A stretch of 64,000 bases of DNA. Source: Chryseobacterium indologenes. GTDB lineage: Bacteria > Bacteroidota > Bacteroidia > Flavobacteriales > Weeksellaceae. The notes under the pieces are model-generated. The model did no database searches and was not told where the DNA came from. It saw only the letters and a program-made list of their open reading frames with translations. A program made the translations under genes and the position numbers. Shown piece after piece: positions 8,100 through 17,173 of this stretch; positions within the stretch are counted from its first letter, which is position 1, and the number at the start of each line of letters is the position of its first letter. The stretch is taken from NCBI GenBank assembly GCA_001013295.1, contig LAZY01000016.1, positions 51,589-115,588 on the forward strand. The letters are read 5' to 3'.

Positions 8100-9548
8100 T
8101 TAATATCCCGGGTTTTGAGCCGATAAGCCGCCAGCTTCCATAATAAAATCCTGAGGAAGTGGGAATAGCTCATGTTTTCCTACCTTGAATACTTTACCTC
8201 CATCAGCAGCCATAGCAGCTTCTGCCTGACCGGTTCTTACCAAATCAAACCATCTGTCATGTTCGAAAGCAAGCTCTAATCTTCTTTGCTTCCAGATATC
8301 CAATCTTACGTCTGCTTGAGAAGAAGCAGGAGTGTTTCCGATATTAGCTCTGTTTCTTACCTGATTCAGGAAAGGAATAGCGGCTGAAGTTTGTCCCAGT
8401 TCATTCATTGCTTCAGCTTTGATCAGTAGAACTTCTGCATATCTTAAATAACGGATATTTACATCTGTTGAGGCCTGATCTCTATAATTAGACGAATATG
8501 CTTTGTAGTTATAGAATTTGTTTTCTGTATTAGGCCCCACATAATACCCATCATATAAAGTCATATTTCTATGAATAATTGTAGCGTCTCTTCTTGAATC
8601 TGTTGCAGAGTAAGCGTCATATAAACCTTGTGTAGGTGTTGCAAATCCCCATCCCCAACCAGTAGTTCCACGGGCACCTTGTACCTGGCTATATTGCTGG
8701 ATTGCTCTTCCACCTGTACCGCCTGAACCATTAATTTCGAAGATAGATTCAGCATTATTTTCTCCGGAAACTTTATAAATATCCTGAAAGTTTGGCGTAA
8801 GTGAATATCCTGTAACCAAATTAGTTTCATCTACAGCTAACTGCCATTTTTTCTGATAAAGATATACCTTGGCCAAAAGCGCATGAGCAGCTCCTTTTGT
8901 AGCTCTCTCTCCTCCTGTTCTTGTTGGCAAGACTTCTGCTGCTTCTTTAAGGTCTTTTTCTATAAAGGCATAAATCTCTTCTTTTGTTCTTCTTGTAAGG
9001 GCCATCGCTTTATCAGCCTCAACTCCTGTTACCGGAACATGGTCCACCAAAGGAACGCCTCCGAAAGATCTTACTAATGTAAAATACATGAACGCTCTTA
9101 AAAATTTAGCTTCTCCGGCTAATCTATTACGTAATTCAGGATTGGCTTTATCCAGCTGAGGAAGATATTTCAAAGCTTGATTACATCTATTGATTCCCTG
9201 ATAATTGGAAGCAAACAGTTCTTTAAAAGATGGAGTGGCGGCAGTGAAATTCAAAGCATCTAAAATATCTTTATCCGACCCAGAATCACTTGCACTGGAA
9301 CCTTTATCAGCATCATCAGAAACAATGGATGTTACTCCTATCCAGGCAAATGTGCTCATATTCCAATCCAGAAACTTAGCATAAATAGCTGTAACTAAAC
9401 TATTAGCACCTTCGTCATTATTATAAATTTCACCAAGTGCAGATTCAGGAATAGCTTCTGTAGGTGATACATCAATAAAGTCATTACTACAACTTTGATT
9501 TACAGTTCCTAAAACAAGAAATGCCGCTGCTATAATATATTTTTTCAT
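8100..9548 (-). CDS. SusD/RagB family glycan-binding lipoprotein
   Basis: 482-residue surface lipoprotein with lipobox Cys20 followed by SND, like the acidic surface-export signal of Bacteroidetes. It has the SusD features: an N-terminal SPTEAIPES region, TPR-like helices with FLRAFMYFTLVRSFGGVPLV (about 150-170), the ALLAKVYLYQKKW helix pair, and a C-terminal RYAEVLLIKAEAMNELG / RRLELAFEHDRWFDLVRTG block. It forms the lid over SusC and captures glycan. The gene follows susC after 3 nt, so the two are co-transcribed and near-coupled. Neighbouring enzymes suggest a beta-glucan ligand. Confidence 0.95.
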   Translation of the reverse strand: MKKYIIAAAFLVLGTVNQSCSNDFIDVSPTEAIPESALGEIYNNDEGANSLVTAIYAKFLDWNMSTFAWIGVTSIVSDDADKGSSASDSGSDKDILDALNFTAATPSFKELFASNYQGINRCNQALKYLPQLDKANPELRNRLAGEAKFLRAFMYFTLVRSFGGVPLVDHVPVTGVEADKAMALTRRTKEEIYAFIEKDLKEAAEVLPTRTGGERATKGAAHALLAKVYLYQKKWQLAVDETNLVTGYSLTPNFQDIYKVSGENNAESIFEINGSGGTGGRAIQQYSQVQGARGTTGWGWGFATPTQGLYDAYSATDSRRDATIIHRNMTLYDGYYVGPNTENKFYNYKAYSSNYRDQASTDVNIRYLRYAEVLLIKAEAMNELGQTSAAIPFLNQVRNRANIGNTPASSQADVRLDIWKQRRLELAFEHDRWFDLVRTGQAEAAMAADGGKVFKVGKHELFPLPQDFIMEAGGLSAQNPGY

Positions 9549-9551
9549 TTT

Positions 9552-12392
9552 TTAAAAGTTTAGGTTAATACCAAATACAAAAGATCTCAATGTAGGATAA
9601 GCATCCAATTCTACTCCTGCTCGTTTATACGGATCTCCTTCCGCAGTAGTATCTGTAGGATTGTATCCTGATAATTCAGAAGAATATCCTGAATATTTTT
9701 GGAAAACAACAGGATTGATTGCGCTTACGTACAGTTTAATTGATTTCATGTAATCTGTTACATTTTTAAATGTATATCCTACTGAAATATTATTGATTCT
9801 GAAATAATCGCCATCTTCTAAATAGAATGTGGATGCAACCGGAATATTTGCAGGATTTACAGGATTTGCTGCATTTACATTGTTAGGTGTCCAGAAATTG
9901 TTAGCAACAGAAGCCTCTACATTTTCACCTCCATTTCTTTGGGCTTTTTTACCATTATATACTTTAAATCCAAAAGCTCCATAGCCGTTAAGGGCAAAAT
10001 CCCAGTTTTTATAAGACATAGAAATATTTACTCCTAATGTAGATTTTGGAATATAAGAATCAAAGAAACGTCTATCCTTTCCATCTACCGTGCCATCGTT
10101 ATTAATGTCTTTGAATTTCAGGTTTCCTTTTTCATCATAACCATCTACTTCATATAAATAGAAACTACCTAATGCATATCCTACCGCTGAAGCATTGAAT
10201 ATTTTCGTATCCACTCCGTTTCCAAGATTTCCTCCTACAATTTGAGAGACAGGTTTAGAAAGATTCATGCTTGCAAGTTTGTTTTTATTATAAGAATAAT
10301 TGGCACCAACAGAATATGTAAAATCCTGTCCTATTTTATCTGCCCAGTTTAGACTTACCTCAAAACCTTTATTAACAACACTTCCCATATGAGAATAATT
10401 CAATTCAGAAATTCCTGTTGTCATATAAGGCACAACGCCTAAAATCAGGTTTTTCGTTTTCCTGTTATAGAGATCAAAAGTACCTGTTAGTCTGTTATCC
10501 AAAACGCCAAAATCTAATCCTAAAGAAGATTCTTCGGTAACTTCCCAGCCTAAATCCGGATCATAGCCTTTGTTTATTGTAACCCCGTTACTTACAGGGG
10601 AACTTCCAAATGCATAATTATAAGTAGCACCAAGTGAAAGTGGCAAATAATTTAATGGTACAGTTTGATTACCTATTTTACCCCATCCTCCTCTAATTTT
10701 CAATAGATTAAAGAAGCCATCCTGCATAAAACTTTCCTGAGAAATGATCCAACCAGCTCCAAACGATGGGAATGTTCCCCACTTGTTACCTGCAGCAAAC
10801 TGAGAAGATCCGTCTCTTCTGATGGTTCCGCTTAGTAAATAACGGTTCATAAATTTATATTGAAATCTTCCAAAGTATGAAATAGTAGTATTTCTATTTC
10901 CTTTTATAGATTCGATAGCCTTTGTATCTCCTTCACTAAACAAATCACCATAATAATCTACTCCGCGGAGATTCCAATAATCTTTTGAAATAGGAACATT
11001 TTTTCTATTAATAATCAACGTTTCAAGACCATCTTTTACAGAAGCCTCTGTACCTGCTACAATTTCAATATCATGTTCGCCTATCTTTTTTGTATAGGTT
11101 AAATAGTTATTAAGCAACCAATTATAATAAGTTTCATTTCTATTTGTCAATCTTGTTTTTGGTGACGTGGAAGAATACATACTTTCCGTTCTCATCGGGT
11201 CACTATCCAGCCAGAATGCTCTGGAATTTACAAAATTATAATATTTGTAATTACCGTATTCTCCACTAAACTGCGAAGTAAACTTTAGGTTTTTAACGAT
11301 ATCAATATCCAACTTAAGCCCACCTTGCAATAAAAAGTTTTTTCCTCTTTGATTATCATAAGCGAGCTGCATAACAGGATTTCCTACATTATTAAACCTT
11401 CCTCCTTCATAACTAATATCTCCGGTTGCCTTATTAAAAATAGGTTGTCCATATTTACCATTCGGATAGTATACGGGTACTAATGGAGACTGCTTATAAG
11501 CATTAGTAAAGACTCCAAATGATTTAGGGGTATCATTTGTAAAAGTAACACTTAGTGTCTGTGCAAGTCTAATTCCTTTTGTTATCCTAAACTCATTGTT
11601 AGTTCTTATAGTACTTCTATTGTAATTGGTTCCTTTAAGAATAGACTGCTCATCATAATTACTTAAACTCAAAAAGTATTTTGCCGCTTCAGAGGAACCG
11701 GAAATGGAGAGATTATGTTGGTTATAAACACCTGTTCTTGTAATTTCCTTAAACCAATCTGTATTATAGGGTTGATTAGGATTCAGATAATCACTTTTAG
11801 AGCCTGCATTATTATAGTTTGCAAATTCTGAGGCATTAGCCATCTTTATTGTTTTTAACGGGCTTCTAAAGCCAACTAAACCATCATAAGAAACACTTAA
11901 TTTTCCTCTACCTGATTTTGTAGTAATGATAATAACTCCATTGGCAGCTCTATTACCATAGATAGCTAGTGCCGCAGCGTCTTTAAGCACATCATAAGTA
12001 AGTATATCATTTGAATTAATATTATTAATATTATCCGTAAACATGCCATCAACTACATACAATGGTGTTCTCCCTCCTAATACAGTACCTAATCCTCTAA
12101 TCATAACAGTGGGTGTAGAACCGGGTGCGTCTGAAGCTATTACCTGTACCCCTGCTGCTTTCCCTTGGATAGCCTGTGATGCATTTAATACTTTTGTTTT
12201 TGTCACCTCTTCTGCGCTGATAGAACTAACCGATGTTGTATTATCAACTTTTTTACGGCTACCATACCCAATCATAACTACCTCATCAATTTTCTGAACT
12301 TTGGTAGAATCTGGTGTAACCTGCGCATTGACGTTCATACCGAAGTACAGAACAGCAATGAGACATGAATACTTTAAATTACTTTGTTTCAT
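9552..12392 (-). CDS. SusC/RagA family TonB-dependent outer-membrane transporter
   Basis: 946-residue outer-membrane receptor. After a signal peptide (1-23) it goes almost directly to a TonB box/plug (VQKIDEVVMIGYG at about 32-44, plug to about 165 with VMIRGLGTVLGGRTPLYVVDG and AALAIYGNRAANGVIIITTKSG), then a 22-strand barrel ending in aromatic FVFGINLNF. The carboxypeptidase-D-like N-terminal domain that most SusC proteins carry is missing, so the protein is shorter than usual. It imports oligosaccharides with its SusD partner encoded downstream. First gene of the locus; no linked hybrid sensor or sigma/anti-sigma pair is seen. Confidence 0.95.
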   Translation of the reverse strand: MKQSNLKYSCLIAVLYFGMNVNAQVTPDSTKVQKIDEVVMIGYGSRKKVDNTTSVSSISAEEVTKTKVLNASQAIQGKAAGVQVIASDAPGSTPTVMIRGLGTVLGGRTPLYVVDGMFTDNINNINSNDILTYDVLKDAAALAIYGNRAANGVIIITTKSGRGKLSVSYDGLVGFRSPLKTIKMANASEFANYNNAGSKSDYLNPNQPYNTDWFKEITRTGVYNQHNLSISGSSEAAKYFLSLSNYDEQSILKGTNYNRSTIRTNNEFRITKGIRLAQTLSVTFTNDTPKSFGVFTNAYKQSPLVPVYYPNGKYGQPIFNKATGDISYEGGRFNNVGNPVMQLAYDNQRGKNFLLQGGLKLDIDIVKNLKFTSQFSGEYGNYKYYNFVNSRAFWLDSDPMRTESMYSSTSPKTRLTNRNETYYNWLLNNYLTYTKKIGEHDIEIVAGTEASVKDGLETLIINRKNVPISKDYWNLRGVDYYGDLFSEGDTKAIESIKGNRNTTISYFGRFQYKFMNRYLLSGTIRRDGSSQFAAGNKWGTFPSFGAGWIISQESFMQDGFFNLLKIRGGWGKIGNQTVPLNYLPLSLGATYNYAFGSSPVSNGVTINKGYDPDLGWEVTEESSLGLDFGVLDNRLTGTFDLYNRKTKNLILGVVPYMTTGISELNYSHMGSVVNKGFEVSLNWADKIGQDFTYSVGANYSYNKNKLASMNLSKPVSQIVGGNLGNGVDTKIFNASAVGYALGSFYLYEVDGYDEKGNLKFKDINNDGTVDGKDRRFFDSYIPKSTLGVNISMSYKNWDFALNGYGAFGFKVYNGKKAQRNGGENVEASVANNFWTPNNVNAANPVNPANIPVASTFYLEDGDYFRINNISVGYTFKNVTDYMKSIKLYVSAINPVVFQKYSGYSSELSGYNPTDTTAEGDPYKRAGVELDAYPTLRSFVFGINLNF

Positions 12393-12474
12393 ATAGTTTC
12401 AATTTATTCAAATAATCAATTTTTAAGGATGCCTTTATTGGAGTTATTTTAAAATCTCAAAAAAAGACATTAGC

Positions 12475-12482
12475 CAAAAATA
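12475..12482 (-). promoter_or_regulatory. Candidate -7 box for the susC operon
   Basis: Minus-strand TATTTTTG fits TAnnTTTG and would give a leader of about 75 nt. No TTTG is found at the expected -33 distance, so an activator may be needed or the match may be chance. Confidence 0.3.
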
Positions 12483-12675
12483 GGAAAAAAATTGAATCAT
12501 GTTAAAATATCTTAAAAATTTAAAAACAATTGCCATTTACTGAAAACAAAATGAGAAATACTCACTTTTTATAAAATTACATTTAAAATAACGATGAATA
12601 ATCCATCATATCTCTAATCACTAAATCGCATTTTTAGCCTAAAAAATCACCAAACTACACGTCTGAATTTAATAT

Positions 12676-12707
12676 TTTGTTAATATAGAGAATAGTATTT
12701 ACCTTTG
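12676..12707 (+). promoter_or_regulatory. Bacteroidetes promoter for the DUF4197 gene
   Basis: TTTG at 12676-12679, a 20-nt spacer and TACCTTTG at 12700-12707 match the Bacteroidetes consensus at every defined base. The predicted start near 12711 leaves a 43-nt leader before the ATG at 12754. Confidence 0.65.
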
Positions 12708-12753
12708 GTGCGGTTTTTGAAAAAAGCAATAGAGAAAGTAATAAAAAATATCA

Positions 12754-13425
12754 ATGAAAAAATATATCATTGCAACGGCTCTGATCATTGGAACCGGAGC
12801 AGTTATCACCACTACCGTACAATCCTGTACTACCCTTGCCACAAGCGACATGGGACTCTCCATTATCAAAAGAATGCTTTTGAACGGCATTGATAAAGGA
12901 GCTGGAATTTACGGAAACAAAGATGCCTTCCTGCAAAATAACATGGTGGACAAAGCCCTTCCAAAAGAGCTTAGAGACATCAACTCTATGCTGGAAAAAG
13001 TATCTCCTTCTCTGGTAGCCAAAGAAAGAGATTATATTGCGCAGGCAGCTGTGTATACCGTCAATATCTCGAAACCGATACTACAGGGCGCTGTAAACAG
13101 CCTGAATGCACAAGATGTAACAAGAATTATACAGGGAACCACGGCGACCCAGATCCTGAAAGAAAAAACATCACAACAGCTTATTGCAGCCATCACCCCT
13201 AAAGTGGATGAGAAGCTGAATGAGTACGGAATTGTAAAAACAATCAATACCGCATTAGCAGGCAATAATTTTCTTGGTAACCTTTTAGGAGGAAATAAAA
13301 GCACAGTTAATTCCGGTGGATTGAGTCAACTTGCCTCTGAACAGCTGGTAAACGGACTGTTCAACATTATCGAAGATTATGAGCACCAGAACTCAAAATC
13401 CCTGCTCGGGCCATTTGGAAAATAA
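12754..13425 (+). CDS. DUF4197 domain lipoprotein
   Basis: 223-residue lipoprotein (lipobox Cys25, TTTVQSC). The rest is mostly helical and fits DUF4197: LNGIDKGAGIYGNKDAFLQNN, then KALPKELRDINSMLEKV, then the ILKEKTSQQLIAAITPKVDEKLNEYGI block. Function of the family is unknown; members are periplasmic or outer-membrane associated. It has its own consensus promoter and is divergent from the susC operon, which suggests independent expression. A DUF493 gene follows after about 40 nt and is probably on the same transcript. Confidence 0.85.
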   Translation: MKKYIIATALIIGTGAVITTTVQSCTTLATSDMGLSIIKRMLLNGIDKGAGIYGNKDAFLQNNMVDKALPKELRDINSMLEKVSPSLVAKERDYIAQAAVYTVNISKPILQGAVNSLNAQDVTRIIQGTTATQILKEKTSQQLIAAITPKVDEKLNEYGIVKTINTALAGNNFLGNLLGGNKSTVNSGGLSQLASEQLVNGLFNIIEDYEHQNSKSLLGPFGK

Positions 13426-13465
13426 GAAAAATTTCGCTATATTTATATTATATTAATAATTGCAG

Positions 13466-13771
13466 ATGGATATATTACAAGGAAATCAACACGCTAGCCC
13501 TGAGGATTTTTATAAGTCCTTAAAGGAAAAACTGGAGGATCATCATGATTTTCCGGAGGATTATTTATTTAAATTTATTATTCCTACAGACCAGACAAAG
13601 CTTACAGAAATTTACAGAGTTTTTGATGGTATAAAATTTACATTGGGAAATCGCGAAAGCAAAAATGGAAAATACACAGCCTGCAACATCAGTGCATTTG
13701 TACTGGATGCCAACCAGGTAGTAAATATCTATAAAGAGGTAGCCAAAATAGAAGGCGTTATTCTCCTGTAA
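13466..13771 (+). CDS. DUF493 family protein (YbeD-like)
   Basis: About 101-residue cytoplasmic protein of the DUF493/UPF0250 family, a small ferredoxin-like fold seen in E. coli YbeD. Seen features are DFPEDYLFKFIIPTDQTKLTEIYRVFDG followed by an alternating strand/helix half with SKNGKYTACNISAFV. Function is not established; YbeD has been linked to lipoate metabolism by location only. The ATG at 13466 is preferred over the upstream in-frame TTG at 13460. A strong terminator follows at once. Confidence 0.82.
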   Translation: MDILQGNQHASPEDFYKSLKEKLEDHHDFPEDYLFKFIIPTDQTKLTEIYRVFDGIKFTLGNRESKNGKYTACNISAFVLDANQVVNIYKEVAKIEGVILL

Positions 13772-13776
13772 AAACA

Positions 13777-13807
13777 AAACCGTTTCATCATCATGAAGCG
13801 GTTTTTT
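13777..13807 (+). terminator. Intrinsic terminator after the DUF493 gene
   Basis: 12-bp stem AAACCGTTTCAT / ATGAAGCGGTTT with loop CATC and a six-T tail, a few nt after the stop codon. Confidence 0.88.
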
Positions 13808-13892
13808 GTTGATTGACTTTTAAAAAGTAATTCTTCAGCATTTTTACTCTCTTACTCAAAGACGAACTTTATTGATAAGAAAAAACAATTCA

Positions 13893-14369
13893 ATGAAACA
13901 ACTAATCCAATCAATAAATATTATTTTATTAATATCATTAATTAATTGTGCAAATCAGAATAAAAATGAAAATAGTGGAAAAATTTCAACAAGTACAACA
14001 AAACAGCAGAAAATCGAAAAAGTACAATTAAGAGAAGAAACAAGAGGAGTCAACCGGAATTCTGTTTTCACCCCTACCTTTAAAACAGCTATTTCCAATG
14101 GCGATTCTACAAGATCTGCCATGAATCCTTCCGAATGGGATAAAATTGCCAGACAGGCAGAAGTTCTTGATCTGTCCAAAATATCAGAGCTCCCATCTCC
14201 TACTACGGGCAGATTTTCTGACAGAGCTCTATCTGCAACCCTTATTATCACTTCCGGAGGAACGGTCTACACTTCTGCAACGTTTGATGCCGGCCATCCC
14301 CCAAAAGAACTGGAAGCACTATACAATACCATCCAACAGCCAAAAGAAAACCGGAAGAAAACACCTTAA
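13893..14369 (+). CDS. Hypothetical lipoprotein
   Basis: About 158-residue predicted lipoprotein (lipobox LINC, Cys19 from the chosen ATG). The mature N-terminus is a low-complexity Asn/Lys/Ser/Thr linker. The C-terminal half has a run like PSEWDKIARQAEVLDLSKIS and DRALSATLIITSGG, typical of small Chryseobacterium lipoproteins that detect or protect against metal or oxidative stress, but I do not recognise a defined family. The ATG at 13893 is chosen because the earlier TTG at 13872 would place seven charged residues before the signal peptide. Confidence 0.7.
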   Translation: MKQLIQSINIILLISLINCANQNKNENSGKISTSTTKQQKIEKVQLREETRGVNRNSVFTPTFKTAISNGDSTRSAMNPSEWDKIARQAEVLDLSKISELPSPTTGRFSDRALSATLIITSGGTVYTSATFDAGHPPKELEALYNTIQQPKENRKKTP

Positions 14370-14394
14370 AGATTTGATGTCTATAAATAAAACC

Positions 14395-14427
14395 CGTCCG
14401 TTTTACTGAGTAAAACGGACGATTTTA
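14395..14427. terminator. Bidirectional terminator between convergent genes
   Basis: Perfect 12-bp stem CGTCCGTTTTAC / GTAAAACGGACG with a 3-nt loop, followed by ATTTTAT on the plus strand. It separates the 13893 lipoprotein from the ArsC-like gene. Confidence 0.85.
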
Positions 14428-14442
14428 TATCTGTATTAATGA

Positions 14443-14790
14443 TTATTTCTCAATAAAGAATTTTACATTTTCAATAGGTCTTCCCAACATGGCTACTGAA
14501 CCTTTCACTAAAATGGGTCTCTGTATCAGGGAAGGATTTTCGGCCAGAATTCTGATCCAGTCTTCCTCTGAGTAATTTTTATCTGCATAGTTATCAATAT
14601 ACAGCTTATCCATTTTACGGATGATATGGAAAACGCTTTGATTAAGTTTCTTCAAAACAGTTTTGATCTCCAGAATACTTAGCGGATCCTCAATGATATT
14701 AATAATTTCAAAAGGCACCCCATTTTCATCCAGATACTCCAGTACTGCATTTGATTTTGAACAGTTTCCGTTATGTAAGACCTTAACCAT
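14443..14790 (-). CDS. ArsC/Spx family arsenate reductase-like protein
   Basis: About 115-residue thioredoxin-fold protein. From the chosen start it reads MVKVLHNGNCSKSNAVLEYL, with the active-site cysteine Cys10 in the HNxNCSKS loop of glutaredoxin-coupled ArsC proteins. The C-terminal RPILVKGSVAMLGRPIENV block is the family's substrate-side motif. It may reduce arsenate or another oxidised thiol substrate; no other arsenic genes are nearby, so the real substrate is unclear. In-frame ATGs at 14793 and 14808 are alternatives. Confidence 0.82.
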   Translation of the reverse strand: MVKVLHNGNCSKSNAVLEYLDENGVPFEIINIIEDPLSILEIKTVLKKLNQSVFHIIRKMDKLYIDNYADKNYSEEDWIRILAENPSLIQRPILVKGSVAMLGRPIENVKFFIEK

Positions 14791-14892
14791 CATGATGTAA
14801 ATATTCAAAAATTAAATTCTATTACACAAATTTAGAAATAAATACGCGGACCATGGTGTTAAATTCTGATAAAAACTGTTAAAACCGCAGTG

Positions 14893-15249
14893 TTAGTCAT
14901 CTATTTTAATGAACTCAAGTGTTCCTGTCTTTTCATTGGTAATGACTCTTTTTTTAGCATCAAAATGATCTATTTTAAAGGTCTCGGAAAGATAACTCAT
15001 ATCAATCGTAAGTTTTTTATTATCACCGGACAGGTTCCATTTTCCTTCATTAGATTTCTCCCCGTACAACCGCAGAAATCTGCCGCCATCTAAAAATACC
15101 TGATAAGTATCTTCAGGGGTTTTCACAACACCGTCTTTTGTTTCTTTGACCAGCTTCCATTTACCAATCAGTTCTTTTGAAGTTTGTGAGTAAGCAGTCA
15201 TTCCAATAAAGCTGAATGTCATAAATAATAAAAACTTCATTTGTTTCAT
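14893..15249 (-). CDS. Lipocalin-like secreted protein
   Basis: About 118-residue exported protein: signal peptide to about residue 21 (AYSQ), then ELIGKWKLVKETKDGV, the GxW opening motif of lipocalin-like domains, followed by short beta strands (TYQVFLDGGRFLRLYG, EGKWNLSGDNKKLTID). Length fits a half-size lipocalin-like domain. Ligand unknown. The start at 15249 is preferred over the long form at 15306, which would hide the signal peptide behind 19 residues; 15240 is also possible. Confidence 0.7.
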   Translation of the reverse strand: MKQMKFLLFMTFSFIGMTAYSQTSKELIGKWKLVKETKDGVVKTPEDTYQVFLDGGRFLRLYGEKSNEGKWNLSGDNKKLTIDMSYLSETFKIDHFDAKKRVITNEKTGTLEFIKIDD

Positions 15250-15385
15250 GTCGTAGGTTTTGTTAGGTCTCAAAGTTATACATTTTAAGCCATCAAAAAC
15301 ACACAAAACAATATAATTTAATCAATTTTTATTAATAAATAAGTTTTTCAACTAAGAATAACTGAAAATCTATGTAAAATTCCAA

Positions 15386-16000
15386 TTAAAACAAGCCGTG
15401 CAATTGTGCTTCAATCTTTTCCAGAATAAACCCGAAATCTTCAGGCTTTTCAACGAAATCAAGGTCATCAACTTCAATGATCAGCAGTTTTCCTTCGGTA
15501 TAATTGGAGATCCATTTTTCATACTTCTGATTCAGTTTTGAAAGGTATTCAATACTGATGGATGCTTCGTATTCACGTCCTCTTTTGTAAATTTTCTTTA
15601 CCAGATTAGGAACATCTGACTTTAGGTAAATCAAAAGGTCCGGAGCAGAAACAAAAGACTTCATCAAATCAAAAAGAGATGAATAATTATTAAAATCTCT
15701 GTCCGAAAGAAGATTCATATCATTTAAGTTTTCTGCAAAGATGTGTGCATCTTCATAAATGGTACGGTCCTGAATAATGTTTTTACCACTTTCTCTGATC
15801 TCTTTTACCTGACGGAATCTGCTTCCCAGGAAATATACCTGCAGTGCAAAACTCCATTTGCTCATATCTGAATAAAAATCCTCGAGATAAGGATTATGAT
15901 CTACATCCTCAAATTGTGCATCCCAACCGTAATGCTTAGAAAGCATTGTAGTCAAAGTTGTTTTTCCTGCTCCAATGTTTCCTGTAACTGCAATATGCAT
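15386..16000 (-). CDS. Deoxynucleoside kinase
   Basis: 204-residue cytoplasmic kinase of the dNK/dCK/dGK family. The P-loop GNIGAGKT is at residues 7-14, an EDVDHNPYLEDFY substrate loop lies near 33-45, the DRTIYED motif carries catalytic and base-binding residues, and the KRGREYE lid lies near 138-145. It phosphorylates deoxynucleosides with ATP in nucleotide salvage. Its first 65 nt overlap the end of the upstream gene in another frame, indicating tight translational linkage. Confidence 0.9.
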   Translation of the reverse strand: MHIAVTGNIGAGKTTLTTMLSKHYGWDAQFEDVDHNPYLEDFYSDMSKWSFALQVYFLGSRFRQVKEIRESGKNIIQDRTIYEDAHIFAENLNDMNLLSDRDFNNYSSLFDLMKSFVSAPDLLIYLKSDVPNLVKKIYKRGREYEASISIEYLSKLNQKYEKWISNYTEGKLLIIEVDDLDFVEKPEDFGFILEKIEAQLHGLF

Positions 16001-16979
16001 ATTCTTTTTCCTTGTATTTACTGATTAATTGATAAGCTGTTCTACCCCCTGCGGCCTGAACATCTGAAACGTCCCCGATCAGTTTTTCTAAAGTATTCCC
16101 CGGAGATTTTCCTACTGTATCATTTCCATTGGGTTTATCTTCAGATTTTTCTGTAGAGGGTACTACAGATTCAGGTTGAATTTCCAGCTGTTTCTGCTGC
16201 CTGGTTTTTTTCACTTTTTCAAGGCTGTAAAGATAGAGTTTGTTCCCCTTGATTTCAAAATAAGAAAGGATGTTTTTATCCACAATTTGTGCATCCTGAT
16301 CATCAAAAATAATCACCAGGCCTTTTTCAGGAACATATTGCGAGATTGAATTATTGGCAATAACCAGGATATTGTCATTCTCTCTTCTGAATCTTTTTCC
16401 GTTATCTAAGGGAGCTTCAAAGAGTTTTTCGAATTTCAGGCTGTAGATTCTGACATGTTTTCTCGTCAGCACATAGACTTTACTTTCATACACCAGCAGA
16501 TCTGTCAAATCCTCAAAACTGATGTCAAACGGAAATGAATTGATGGTGGTATCATTTCTGAAGTTATACTGTATCAGACGTTTTGTACTGTCATCCAACA
16601 GCCACAGCTGCTGCAGATCTTCTGCATAAGCCATCCTGATAAAACCAAATTTCTGTTTAAAATCAATCCGCTGAATTTCGTTCATATTCTGATCCACGAA
16701 CTTCATTTCCTGTGCATTTTCTGAAAATAAAGGAACATTCAGAGGATTTTGTACGGTTTGTACCTTATAAGGAACGGTAAGCATCATTTTCCCAATCTGT
16801 TTCCCTAAGGAATCATATTTGGTCAGACTGAAGTCTTTATTTTTATAGATATACAGATTTCCGTAATCATCGGCAAGCATATCTTTGGCTTCCTTCAGTT
16901 TCAAAGTATCCAAAGGAAAAACATTCTGCCCGAAAGCGGTACAGAAAAGGAAAAGAAATAGTATGTTTAAAAACTTCAC
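15936..16979 (-). CDS. Secreted beta-propeller-like hypothetical protein
   Basis: 347-residue exported protein (signal peptide about 1-17, AFGQ). The body has repeated strand patterns such as DYGNLYIYKNKDFSLTKYDSLGK and DDSTKRLIQYNF, suggesting a beta-propeller, followed by a Gln/Pro/Ser-rich linker near 260-295. I do not recognise a family. The open frame continues 65 nt into the deoxynucleoside kinase gene, so its last 22 residues are encoded by the P-loop region in another frame. The conserved core probably ends before this. Confidence 0.65.
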   Translation of the reverse strand: MKFLNILFLFLFCTAFGQNVFPLDTLKLKEAKDMLADDYGNLYIYKNKDFSLTKYDSLGKQIGKMMLTVPYKVQTVQNPLNVPLFSENAQEMKFVDQNMNEIQRIDFKQKFGFIRMAYAEDLQQLWLLDDSTKRLIQYNFRNDTTINSFPFDISFEDLTDLLVYESKVYVLTRKHVRIYSLKFEKLFEAPLDNGKRFRRENDNILVIANNSISQYVPEKGLVIIFDDQDAQIVDKNILSYFEIKGNKLYLYSLEKVKKTRQQKQLEIQPESVVPSTEKSEDKPNGNDTVGKSPGNTLEKLIGDVSDVQAAGGRTAYQLISKYKEKEYAYCSYRKHWSRKNNFDYNAF

Positions 16980-17120
16980 TCTGCTTTTTTAATGTGGTCA
17001 ATATACTGAAAAATAATTTCATCCAAAAGGCTGCCAAAGTTAATGCAATTATCTTTAAAACAGAATCAGGCTACACAAAATTTCGATACCTTTTCAAATC
17101 ATTCAATTTAAATTCTTATT

Positions 17121-17150
17121 AAAATAGCGCTCCCAAGGGAACGCTATTTT
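17121..17150. terminator. Hairpin terminator after the glutamine cyclotransferase gene
   Basis: AAAATAGCG / CGCTATTTT outer stem with an inner TCCC-AA-GGGA stem; T-rich on the plus side, and a short TTTT run on the minus strand that ends the gene at 17174. Confidence 0.7.
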
Positions 17151-17173
17151 TTATTTATAAAAAGTATTTGCTA

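Noticed and set aside
8561..8830. Minus-strand 89-codon frame
   Set aside because: Lies inside susD in another frame.
14146..14409. Plus-strand 87-codon frame
   Set aside because: Shadow of the 13893 lipoprotein and runs into its terminator.
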